Assembly (NCBI GenBank): GCA_004835665.1
Contig: RBKR01000012.1
Span: 992,001 to 1,056,000 of the forward strand
Direction: 5' to 3'
Length of the DNA stretch: 64,000 bases
DNA from: Phoma sp. XZ068
Lineage: Eukaryota; Ascomycota; Dothideomycetes; Pleosporales; Didymellaceae
The notes beneath the pieces are model-generated. The model searched no databases, had not been told where the DNA came from, and saw nothing but the letters and a program-made list of their open reading frames with translations. Both the position numbers and the translations under genes were made by a program. Position 1 is the first letter of the stretch; each line of letters begins with the position of its first letter. Positions 55,866 through 64,000 of the stretch are shown one piece after another.

Positions 55866-56497
55866 GGTGGGCGGTGCCCGGGCGGGAGATGGGTGGGAGG
55901 GTGCGCGTAATGTGCGTGTTTTCTGCACGGAGCGAGATGACGTTGGGCGAGGGCAGAGACAGGCGCGGGTGGCGGCGATGTCTCAGCGGGGATGCACTAG
56001 CAGAGGGCGCGCAGAGGTCGCGGCGAGACGGCGACGGGCGACAGGCTATGCGGCGACAGGCTATGCGGCGACGAGAGCAGCTCGCAGTCACAATACTGAC
56101 GGGTGGTGAGCTCTCCAGCGCTGCAGCAGCGCGCCTCAGTGCTCCGCCGGCATTTCCCGCCCACCGTCGCTGCCCAGGCCAGGCGTGCGCCTTGAACAAG
56201 TCCGGACCCTTGCCAGCCAGGGCCAGCCACACGAAGGCGCATGCAGCGAGCCAGTACGACGACGTCTCCCTCTCCTTTTCGACCGCCCGGCAAGCACTCT
56301 GTCCACCGTGTCTCTGAGCCCGTCTGTGTCTCTCCCCTCCCCACGCCCTCTGCAGCCGATGAGCACCGCTCGACGTGTCTGTCCGCTCGCTTCCCCGTCA
56401 CCCTGAAATTGCAACGGCGCCCTCGACCGCCTCGACCGCCCCGACTGCCTCCACACCACACCCGTCGCAGCCCCATAAGCAGCGCGCACGCAGCACC
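55866..56497. promoter_or_regulatory. Divergent promoter of PAT1 and the mannosyltransferase gene
   Basis: 632 bp of GC-rich sequence between ATGs at 55865 (minus) and 56498 (plus). The long ORFs crossing it are products of high GC. The plus strand becomes strongly pyrimidine-rich before 56498. Repeated gcgacaggctatgcg units lie near 56035-56065. Confidence 0.45.
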
Positions 56498-57835
56498 ATG
56501 GCCGGCACCCAGCGCTACCTGCGCTACATTGTCTTTGCGCTCTTCGTAAGCCGCCCGCCCCCTCTCGCCATTAGCATCCATTGACCCTCGCAGGCGCTGG
56601 TCCTCCTCTACTTCATCTCCTCGTCGTCGGTTCCGTCCGCCCCGAGCTGGCCCAGCTACGGGGGCACCAAGGACACCCTCACGCCCGGCTCGCCCAGCAC
56701 CCCCGAGCCTCACGATGCCGCCGCCGACCCAAACGCCTCGCACGCTGCCGGCGCCGTGAAGCCCCCAACGACGCCCAACGACCACGAGCTGCCCGCGGCC
56801 ACCATGCCCGGCGCCCGCATGAACGCCACCTTTGTCACCCTCGCCCGCAACCAGGACGTCTGGGACATTGCCAAGTCCATCCGCCACGTCGAGGACCGCT
56901 TCAACCGCAAGTTCAACTACGACTGGGTCTTCCTCAACGACGACGACTTCAACGACGAGTTCAAAAAGGTCACCACCGCCCTCGTCTCCGGCAAGACCAA
57001 GTACGGCAAGATCCCCAAGGAGCACTGGTCCTTCCCCGACTTCATCGACCAGGACCGCGCCGCAAAGGTCCGCGAGGAGATGAAGGAGAAGAAGATCATC
57101 TACGGCGACTCGGTCAGCTACAGGCACATGTGCCGCTACGAGTCCGGCTTCTTCTTCCGCCACCCCTTGATGCTCGACTACGAGTGGTACTGGCGCGTCG
57201 AGCCCAGCATCGAGATGCACTGCGACATCAACTACGACACCTTCAAGTTCATGGCCGACAACAAGAAAAAGTACAGCTTCACCCTCAGTCTGTACGAGTA
57301 CATCGAGACCATCCCCACCCTGTGGGAAGCCACCAAGAACTTCACAAAGACCTTCCCCGAGCACATCGCCAAGGACAACTCGCTCAAGTTCATCAGCGAC
57401 GACAACGGCGAGACGTACAACAAGTGCCACTTCTGGTCCAACTTTGAGATTGGCAACCTCAACTGGCTGCGGTCCAAGGCCTACATTGACTACTTTGAGT
57501 CGCTCGACCACGCCGGTGGCTTCTTCTACGAGCGCTGGGGCGATGCGCCTGTCCACTCCCTGGCCGCATCCCTCATGCTCCAGAAGGACGAGATTCACTT
57601 CTTCAACGACATTGCCTACTACCACGTCCCCTTCACCCACTGCCCGACCGGTGAGCAGTACCGCCTGGACCACAAGTGTCACTGCAACCCCAAGGATAAC
57701 TTTGACTGGAACGGCTACAGCTGTACGTACCTTTCTTATCATTCCTACTACTTGTACTGACAATCCCCAGGCACAGCACGTTTCTACGAACTCAACAACA
57801 TGAAGAAGCCAGAAGGGTACGAAAAGGAGCAATAA
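56498..57835 (+). CDS. Alpha-1,2-mannosyltransferase, GT15 (KRE2/MNT1 family)
   Basis: Predicted 413 residues in three exons (56498-56545, 56594-57722, 57771-57835); introns are 48 bp each. The first intron interrupts the signal-anchor helix (RYLRYIVFALF, then ALVLLYFISSSS), making a type II Golgi membrane protein. A Pro/Ser/Ala-rich stem (about 30-85) leads to the catalytic domain. Landmarks are NATFVTLARNQDVWDIAKSI, DYEWYWRVEPSIEMHCDINY, NFEIGNLNWLRS, the catalytic region DYFESLDHAGGFFYERWGDA and the Cys-rich end CHCNPKDNFDWNGYSCT. The family adds alpha-1,2-mannose from GDP-mannose to O-glycans or N-glycan outer chains. It ends in KKPEGYEKEQ, a normal family end. A second possible C-terminus is listed at 57817-58031. 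Confidence 0.94.
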
Positions 57836-58031
57836 GCCTCTCACCCCACCCGTTCCACCGCCACCGATCCTTCTCCAGCACACACATCTGACTTCTGTCC
57901 GAAGTGCTCCACTCGACGCCTGGGACATATCCCGGATCGTCCTCAAGTGGGCAGCCTTCCTCATCGCCCTCGTAACAGCCGCGGGCATCTACTTTGGGCG
58001 GCGGCGCCAGAACCGCTTCACCTACGCATGA
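57817..58031 (+). other. Possible alternative intron and membrane-tail exon
   Basis: Downstream of the mannosyltransferase stop a frame encodes DAWDISRIVLKWAAFLIALV followed by TAAGIYFGRRR and QNRFTYA, ending at TGA 58029-58031. This is a clear membrane helix with a basic stop. No ATG precedes it. A GTACGA donor at 57817, a TCTGAC branch-like site near 57887 and an AAG acceptor at 57902-57904 would make an 88-bp intron. It would join GG|T in frame to PLDAWD, replacing YEKEQ and the stop. Confidence 0.35.
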
Positions 58032-59164
58032 ACATTAGACTTTTAGGGACTCGGGTACGAATTAAAAAATTCTCATCTTCTTCTTTCTTCTTCAAAACAT
58101 GCCTGCTTTTCTTTGGGCTCGCTAGGGTTGGGAGGGGTGTACTATTTTGGCGTTTTCCGTTCCCTTTTTTGATGGCGGCTTCTTCGCATGTACCATGTAT
58201 TCTACGGATCGTTGTACGGGGGGTATCGCGGAGAGGAAAATTAAGGCATGGTGTGGCTGGGTAGGGTTGTGAGTGTGGTGCTTCTTGTTATATATCGTTA
58301 ATCGAGCATGTATCTTACACTGTATTCATACACACACACACACACACACACATGAAAGAGTTTCGGATGTATTAATGTGGTGAGGTGTTGAATCGTTGTA
58401 AGGTGTAAAAGGCTGGCTGCTGTGTTTCTTGGCTACTTCCGTTTTTGATGTGAATCGTGTTATGGCGCATGGGAGATTCGTCGCCGAATGAGTAAATGGC
58501 CATCCCTGATCTTTGCATTCCACTTCCTTCCGCTTCCAAGCTTCACTGACTATAGCACGTGTCACTACTCTCAAGCGAAACAACAATCTCACCGCAGAGA
58601 AACGATAGTAGCGTTTGGAGGTTTACTTGAAGATGCAGTACGAGAAAAATAAATTGATGGCTACGCGCACTCGACGAGTGTCGGAGGTAGCAGATGGAGC
58701 AGTGCAGTTCTCACTAATGCGCGGACCTTCGAATCGAACGGCTTAGAGATACTGCGTTGTTGCAAGGCGTCCAGTTCAAGAGCCGTCCAGGTGAGGATAG
58801 TCTAGGTGAGGACGGGATGGGGGTAAGTTGGAAAGTTGAGAATTAAGGTAAAGAAGTAAAAAAGTATTCTGGTGTTTGTTGTGGCTAAAGGTGTGCTGGT
58901 ATCTTATACTTGATTTTGCTGTCGAGATTAAAGGTATACTTTTGGTACAGGTATAATGTACTATAACTACCTATTTAAACTAAAATGTCCTTTGCTTAAA
59001 TACTCTGCTTACTTGAATGCCCTTTGTATAGTGCAACTATGTTGATACTTTTATATGTAGTATTCATATTCTACTGCCCCGTCACGAAGATGATTTCTTT
59101 CCGACTAAATTACAGCATCTCCATACATCTCCTCACTCGCTCGTCCATCTCGTCCATCCCATTC
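57836..59164. other. Intergenic, about 1.3 kb
   Basis: Between the convergent mannosyltransferase and HET genes. Apart from the possible tail exon and an AC microsatellite it holds only short ORFs. From about 58800 the DNA is AT-rich with many ATTAAGG/TAAAG-like words, perhaps old RIP, but no repeat boundary could be found. Confidence 0.4.
58330..58352. repeat. AC dinucleotide microsatellite
   Basis: About 11 perfect AC units in non-coding DNA 3' of the mannosyltransferase gene. Confidence 0.9.
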
Positions 59165-60904
59165 TCAATACAAACACACAGTCTGTTCCACAACCCCTTC
59201 CTTGCTCGCCTTCTCCCCGTGCATAATACCCTGAACATAGCAGTCGCCCACAAATCGATACCCCTCTTCTTTCTCCCCTGTCCGCGGACTTATCACGAAA
59301 GGAACGTTCCCGCCCCTGAAAACCCACACTTCGTCTCCAACTCGCGTGTCTAGATGCCCACAGCCTATACGCCCCGTCTGCGTTACAAACATGGTGCGAT
59401 CCTCTATCGTCTTATACACCCTATCCCGGGTGTTATCATCGGCCTCCCCGCGCATAAACCTCCATACTGCTTGATAGTCAGACTCACTCGTTCGTCGTAA
59501 GGGTGCTTGATCACCGCCACGAATCACATCGCCCAGGATCAGTCTCGCAAACGCTTCGGCGCGACTGTACGAGCTGTCGGTGTAGAGGTCGCGGGGGAGC
59601 TCGTGGATGGCGTCGAAAGCGCTGCCCAAGGCGGCTTCGTACCATTGATGCAGAATAGCTGATAGGTCTCGGCCTGCGGTCAACCACCCGCGTTCGTGTA
59701 GGCGCGTGATGGTGTCGATGGACACGCCTGTCAGGCTCAGTGTGGCTTGTCCGACCTGCGCTTTGATGGCGTCGAGGTCAATGGCGTCCAGCCCGTCTGC
59801 GGCCCCGTATGCATCGTATCCGTGCATGTAGTAATACAGGTCTCCTGAGTAGGGAGGCGTGCTGTGGTTTAGATCGAGTGCCCACGATGCTATCCCCGGC
59901 GTAGCTTGGGAGGGATGCTGTCGCGGATGACATGTCAAGGGCTGCAGTCCCGCCTCGTCAATGATCAACTCCTGTGTCATTGTCTGGAACACTTGAGCCG
60001 TGGAAACGGTATAGTCGCATTTTTGCGTCACAGGCAGACGATTCTTGGCGCACAAGCCTAGGAGGCCGTAAATCTTGTCCCGCGGATCTGTAGCCCTGCG
60101 CAGCCTGTATCGATGGATCATACTACATGGTCTATCATCTGCGTCCTTTGCGGAGTGGAGCCACGTCAAATGGGTGAAGAGGTAGTTGAACACATTCCAG
60201 CGGTCCCCACTCACAGGCAGTGAATCGTCGTCCATTTGCATCCACGTGTTGCGGGCTCCCAACAGCATGGTCCACGGGAGCTCGAACGCACCCCATTGCA
60301 TGACTACATGCTCTGGTAAGGTCGCCTCCTGGACTGTCCAGATGCGGCTCCACCACGGGTTCTGGCCATAGCCTATACCCCCCAGAGCATCGATAGCGGC
60401 ACCGAGACCAGAGTGGATTGCAGGTGGCAGCGCAAGATCATCTAGATTGTACGCATCCGGGCATGCGGCCATGCACTGGAGTAGCTGAATCCCAGCCCTA
60501 GCATCTGCCAGCCGTACACCCTCACTAAGCTCGCCCACCCAGACGACACCGCGACTACACTCGCTGTAGATTCTGGACATGAGCTGCACCTGCTGTTTTT
60601 TCTCTTCGAGGTTCGCCTGGTCAATGCACAGCTGGTCTATCCAGAGGAATCTCGTGCGATCTGGGCGCCGCAGCCGCCGAAGCGCATTGTTCAGCGTTTG
60701 AGATATGGCCATGGCATGGCCGGAGACTATGACGGGTACGGAACCAATTTCAGACCCCCAGACATAGGAAAGCGCTTCATAGCTGGGAAGGCTGGATAAT
60801 GAGACAACGTCGATGGCGCACTCGATTGGACTTGTCTGGCTGGTGGAGATGGGCGCAGGGAGGAGACTTAGGATACGTATTTCGTGGTCGTCCAGAGGAA
60901 GCAT
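59165..60904 (-). CDS. HET-domain (heterokaryon incompatibility) protein
   Basis: Single-exon gene of 579 residues. The HET domain occupies about residues 38-200: YEALSYVWGSE, RFLWIDQLCIDQANLEEKKQ, QLMSRIYSECSRGVVWVGE and WWSRIWTVQEATLPEHVVMQ. The rest is helical with no visible NACHT, WD or ankyrin part (RRATDPRDKIYGLLGLC is the common post-HET motif). HET proteins trigger death of fused cells that differ at incompatibility loci; most of the many copies per genome are uncharacterised. The frame is intact. There is no signal peptide. Confidence 0.93.
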   Translation of the reverse strand: MLPLDDHEIRILSLLPAPISTSQTSPIECAIDVVSLSSLPSYEALSYVWGSEIGSVPVIVSGHAMAISQTLNNALRRLRRPDRTRFLWIDQLCIDQANLEEKKQQVQLMSRIYSECSRGVVWVGELSEGVRLADARAGIQLLQCMAACPDAYNLDDLALPPAIHSGLGAAIDALGGIGYGQNPWWSRIWTVQEATLPEHVVMQWGAFELPWTMLLGARNTWMQMDDDSLPVSGDRWNVFNYLFTHLTWLHSAKDADDRPCSMIHRYRLRRATDPRDKIYGLLGLCAKNRLPVTQKCDYTVSTAQVFQTMTQELIIDEAGLQPLTCHPRQHPSQATPGIASWALDLNHSTPPYSGDLYYYMHGYDAYGAADGLDAIDLDAIKAQVGQATLSLTGVSIDTITRLHERGWLTAGRDLSAILHQWYEAALGSAFDAIHELPRDLYTDSSYSRAEAFARLILGDVIRGGDQAPLRRTSESDYQAVWRFMRGEADDNTRDRVYKTIEDRTMFVTQTGRIGCGHLDTRVGDEVWVFRGGNVPFVISPRTGEKEEGYRFVGDCYVQGIMHGEKASKEGVVEQTVCLY

Positions 60905-61364
60905 TGTGCTATGTTAGGTAATACACGAATTTTGGTAAACAAATGCTGATCTATACGGTGAACATGTTTCGCGTCTGAATTGAGAGTGCGGGGGACCGCT
61001 GGGTTTCTGCACACATGTCAGATCTCATTTGTACCCTGGAAGATCGTGAATAACAGGATATATTCGAGCAAGCAAACCGCTTTTATATATCTGCTTCGAA
61101 ATGGTAACAACGTGTGACTACAAGATCTATCGAAAGTATGACAACTCGACGTGGCTTGGAGGTGCTGCAGTGTCACGGGACATGCACGTAGGATTGTACA
61201 ACACCACTAAACATGTGTCAGTAACATAAGTAATTCGGACGCGGTATGATTCGATAGGCAAATATGGGTATAGAACTCCAGTATGGTGTCCATGATTCGT
61301 GACTTTGGTCTTTTCATTACGGTTGTCGTCAACTCCTTCGTTTGTCTATCCTACGATCAACCCT
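60905..61364. other. Intergenic
   Basis: 460 bp upstream of the HET gene and 3' of the chaperonin gene. No ORF, repeat or RNA gene is supported. Confidence 0.45.
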
Positions 61365-63176
61365 CTAGTGACCATGCCCGTCATCGCCACCGCCCTGCTC
61401 CTCGGGGTCGAGCTTGATCAGCGTGTCAATACGCATAATGGCAACGCATGCCTCGACGGCGGACTTCAGCTGCTTGACCTTGCTCATGCTGGGCTCGAGG
61501 ACACCAGCCTTCAGGCAGTCGTGAACCTTGCCGTTTGCGAGGTCGAGACCGTAATTCTTGTAGTTCTTCGACTTGGCAAGCTGTTTCGCGTCCTGCGAGG
61601 AAGGATCTGTGGGGTTGACGGTTCGCTGCGAGAGCGCGTGTCTCGATCGCAGGTTGGCGACGAGCTCGGTGGCGTCCTTGGCGGCATTGATAGCGAGGGT
61701 CTTGGGGATGGCAAGGAGAGCCTGGGCGAATGCCGCGATGGCCAGCTGCTCACGAGAGCCCTGTATTTGGTTAATGATACGTCTCTTCGAACTTGATTGA
61801 TCATGCACTTACGACTGATGTTGCCCACTCTTCCAGGTAGATGTGCAGAGCGGTCTCAACAGCACCTCCACCGGGGACAATACGTCCGCTCTCGAGTGTT
61901 CGCTTGACAGCACACAGCGAATCGTGTACGGACCGCTCCATCTCGTCCAGTGCGTAGTCGTTGGCTCCGCGCAGAATGATCGAAGCGGAGGAGAAGGCCT
62001 TGGTTCCCTTGACAAGAATGCACTCATCATCTGAGATGCGCTCTTGTGCTACCTCCTCTGCTGAACCCAAGTTCGCCGCCTCGAACTTCTCGTCACCATT
62101 CAGATCAGATAATGTGCTGACCAGTGTCGCTCCAGTGGCCTTTGCTATCCTGCGCAGATCCTCCTTCTTACACCTTCGTACAGCCATCGCTCCCTTCTCG
62201 ATGAAGTGCTTCAGGCACAGATCATCGATACCCTTGGTTGTGAAAATAACGTTCGCACCAGCCTTCAAGATCATCTCGATGCGCTCCTCGACAATTCCGG
62301 CCTCGCGCTCGCGAATCTTCTCGAGCTGTTCTGGGTCGTCGATCGTGATGTGTACACCCAACTTCATGCGCTCCTTCTGGAGGTTGATGTCAAGGCAGGC
62401 AATCTTAGCGTCGGTGATGCGGGTCTTCATGGCTTGCGATGCAACTGTGCAGTTCAGGGCGTAGCCCTTGACGAGTACGGACTGGGTTGCGCTCTGACCG
62501 TGAGCCTTCAAGATGTTGACGGCCTTGACGGGGTACTTGGTCTCGCTCTTGTTGTTAATGGTCTTGACGGAGGTCATAGCATCCACAACCATGTTGGCAA
62601 AGAAGTCTGAGTCCGAACCGATGATCTTGGAGGCCATGGATGTCTTGGCGATGTTGACCAGAGAGTCGCGGCCGAGGGCATCCACCTTTGTGCTGATGTT
62701 CTCGTTCATGTACTTCACCGCCTCCCTCAGCGCGAGCCTGTAGCCTGTGATGATGGTGGTGGGGTGGATCTTGTTCTTCATGAGCTCGTTTGCTCTCCTC
62801 AACAGCTCAGCTGCTATTATGACGACCGATGTTGTGCCATCACCGACTTCCTTGTCTTGCTGTTGTGCGAGGTCGACTAGGATCTTTCCTGCGGGGTGCT
62901 CGATGTCAAGCAAGCTGAGGATCGTAGCGCCGTCATTTGTGACTGTCACATCACCAATGTCGTCGACCATCATCTTATCGAGACCCGAGGGCCCGAACGA
63001 CGACTTGACGACGTTGGCGATTGCCTGTGTAGCAAGGACATTCTGGTCGCGAATATCTTGGCCGCTGATTTTGTTTCCGCCGAGGACTGCATATGTCAGC
63101 TATTGCGCGACTCTGAACGGCTCTCAAGCTTACACAGAGTTCCTCCGCCACGTGACTGCTCGAAGATACCGGCCAT
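61365..63176 (-). CDS. CCT1: T-complex protein 1 subunit alpha (CCT1)
   Basis: Predicted 570 residues in three exons (63176-63134, 63086-61813, 61760-61365); introns are 47 and 52 bp. The first exon encodes MAGIFEQSRGGGTL. Group II chaperonin motifs are DDIGDVTVTNDGATIL, the ATP-binding DKEVGDGTTSVVIIAAELL and GRIVPGGGAVETALHIYLEE. The alpha-specific C-terminus has MRIDTLIKLDPEEQ with a Gly/His-rich tail. CCT is the cytosolic double-ring chaperonin that folds actin, tubulin and WD-repeat proteins; alpha is one of eight subunits per ring. The length and intron positions are unremarkable. Confidence 0.95.
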
Positions 63177-63696
63177 GTTGTCGTGATGTAGCTGTTTAGG
63201 CTGTGTTTAGGCTGCGTCAACGCGGTTTCCAGAAATCTCTATACTACGCGGCGGGACGCTCCTGCATGTCGGCGAAAGGTGCCGTGCCTCCGACGCTAAA
63301 AGACCCCTGTCACCAATGAGTCCGGCGCCCTCCACATTTGGGCACAACACCACGCGAGATAACTGTGACTGTGTTGACAGCCCTACTAGCTGCTATTTAG
63401 GTACGCGCTGCGCCTCTGCTGTTGCTTGAATCTGCCGTCTCTTGACTCCAACCTCTGACTCTTCAATCGCAGGTACACATGCCCTCTATGACTGTACCCC
63501 GCCATACCCCGCCAAAACATTCCGATATCTGCTTCTGTTTCCCAAAGGGATAGCTTTTGGTGTTCAATTGCTGTTGTACCCACAAATAAACACGATTTTG
63601 ACCTCACACCCCCTTACGTCTTTCCTGATCTTTGCGCTGACCGGTGTCTTTTACCTCAGACTGTCTTCTCGCAAATCACAACCAATCGCCTCCACC
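63177..63696. promoter_or_regulatory. Divergent promoter of CCT1 and the prolyl-tRNA synthetase gene
   Basis: 520 bp between ATGs at 63176 (minus) and 63697 (plus). A plus-strand frame extends upstream of 63697 to about 63442, but has no better start. No specific element is assigned. Confidence 0.45.
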
Positions 63697-64000
63697 ATGG
63701 CCGAAGCCACTGCCGCCGATGGCCAGATGAAGAATCTCAAGATCTCTGAGACCAAGAAGAGCAAGAAGGATGGCGCTCCCAAGACAGCTGCAAAGAAGCC
63801 CCAGCAGCAGAAGAAGAAGGTCAGACATCTACAGGCACAACGGCTATGTCGGACTGAGTATTCACACTACAACAGATCGAGGGCGCTGCACTGATTGGTA
63901 TCGATGTCGCAAAGGAGGACGACCTTGGTGAATGGTACCAGCAGGTCATCACCAAAGGACAGATGATCTCATACTACGATGTAAGCTCTTATCGTTTCCA
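63697..64000 (+). CDS. Prolyl-tRNA synthetase, cytosolic (5' part, cut by the window edge)
   Basis: Exon 1 (63697-63819) starts at an ATG in a strong context (CCACCATGG). It encodes a lysine-rich leader (MAEATAADGQMKNLKISETK, KPQQQKKK). A 56-bp intron follows, then exon 2 (63876-63980) with IEGAALIGIDVAKEDDLGEW and YQQVITKGQMISYYD, ending at a GTAAGC donor. The start of the class II synthetase core of eukaryotic ProRS has this form (an I-G-x-x-V/A-K-x-x-D-x-x-E-W-Y-x-Q-V-like block). The enzyme charges tRNA-Pro. The catalytic motifs lie beyond the window, so the identification rests on this short region. Confidence 0.78.

Noticed and set aside
53980..56109. 709-codon plus-strand ORF opposite PAT1
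   Set aside because: It is Leu/Arg/Gly-rich and mirrors the PAT1 exon exactly. It is an antisense shadow of GC-rich codons; PAT1 on the minus strand has clear homology, splice sites and motifs.
55997..57988. 663-codon minus-strand ORF opposite the mannosyltransferase
   Set aside because: The composition is valine/glycine-rich shadow text, with no start or domain. The plus strand carries all GT15 motifs.
58718..58760. tRNA-like B-box word (gaatcgaac)
   Set aside because: No acceptor, D or anticodon stem can be formed around it.
1..64000. A secondary-metabolite or other co-acting gene cluster
   Set aside because: No polyketide, peptide or terpene synthase, tailoring-enzyme group or repeated regulator is present. 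Neighbours belong to unrelated housekeeping or secreted functions.

Overview
The window is nuclear DNA of a filamentous ascomycete. The genes carry many short introns (about 44-167 bp, mostly near 50) with GTAAGT/GTATGT/GTACGT donors and CTAAC/CTGAC branch sites. The families are typically fungal: Zn2Cys6 regulator, HET domain, GH62, GH72, GT15 mannosyltransferase, SNG1-like and Pth11-type rhodopsin proteins. A tRNA-Ile gene carries an intron, and a DNA transposon has been saturated with C-to-T change, as expected of RIP. The overall picture fits Dothideomycetes, probably Pleosporales, but the class is an inference from gene content and style.

Layout. 1-5 kb: a possible gene tail, an SNG1-family membrane protein, then a stretch with two decayed genes on opposite strands. 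5-16 kb: hamartin (TSC1), a GPI-anchored GH72 glucanosyltransferase, a secreted cupredoxin-like protein and a tandem ABC ATPase. 15.7-21 kb: a small C-terminally membrane-anchored protein, pantoate-beta-alanine ligase and, divergent from it, the DEAD-box helicase DBP7. 21-26 kb: a secreted GH62 arabinofuranosidase, a zinc-cluster regulator and an HD-domain hydrolase. 26.5-36 kb: tRNA-Ile, secreted asparaginase, a short oxysterol-binding protein, a rhodopsin-like membrane protein, a TPR protein and PNP/PMP oxidase. 36-47 kb: the large sulfite reductase beta subunit, divergent FAD synthase, a Hikeshi/OPI10 protein and a 999-residue protein whose C-terminus looks like the XPF-like region of Zip2/SHOC1. 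47.9-53 kb: an aspartic protease, then a decayed gene split by a 2,104-bp Fot1/pogo-type transposon. 53-64 kb: PAT1, a GT15 mannosyltransferase, a HET-domain protein, CCT1 and the start of prolyl-tRNA synthetase.

Most intact genes are housekeeping (ribosome assembly, chaperonin, tRNA charging, mRNA decay, TORC1 control, sulfur, vitamin B5/B6 and flavin metabolism) mixed with secreted enzymes acting on plant or fungal cell walls and protein. No biosynthetic cluster, CRISPR or operon-like unit is visible. Several gene pairs share short divergent promoters.

The least ordinary signals are: (i) a GH72 gene whose last stop codon is also the 3' splice site of an apparent terminal intron, so splicing would swap one GPI-anchor signal for another; (ii) a reading frame encoding a membrane segment just beyond the mannosyltransferase stop, reachable by a second intron; (iii) three decayed genes, one of which becomes in-frame again if the transposon and one TA copy are subtracted; (iv) the Zip2/SHOC1-like candidate. 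Gene models were built by hand from splice signals and reading frames. No database search was possible.
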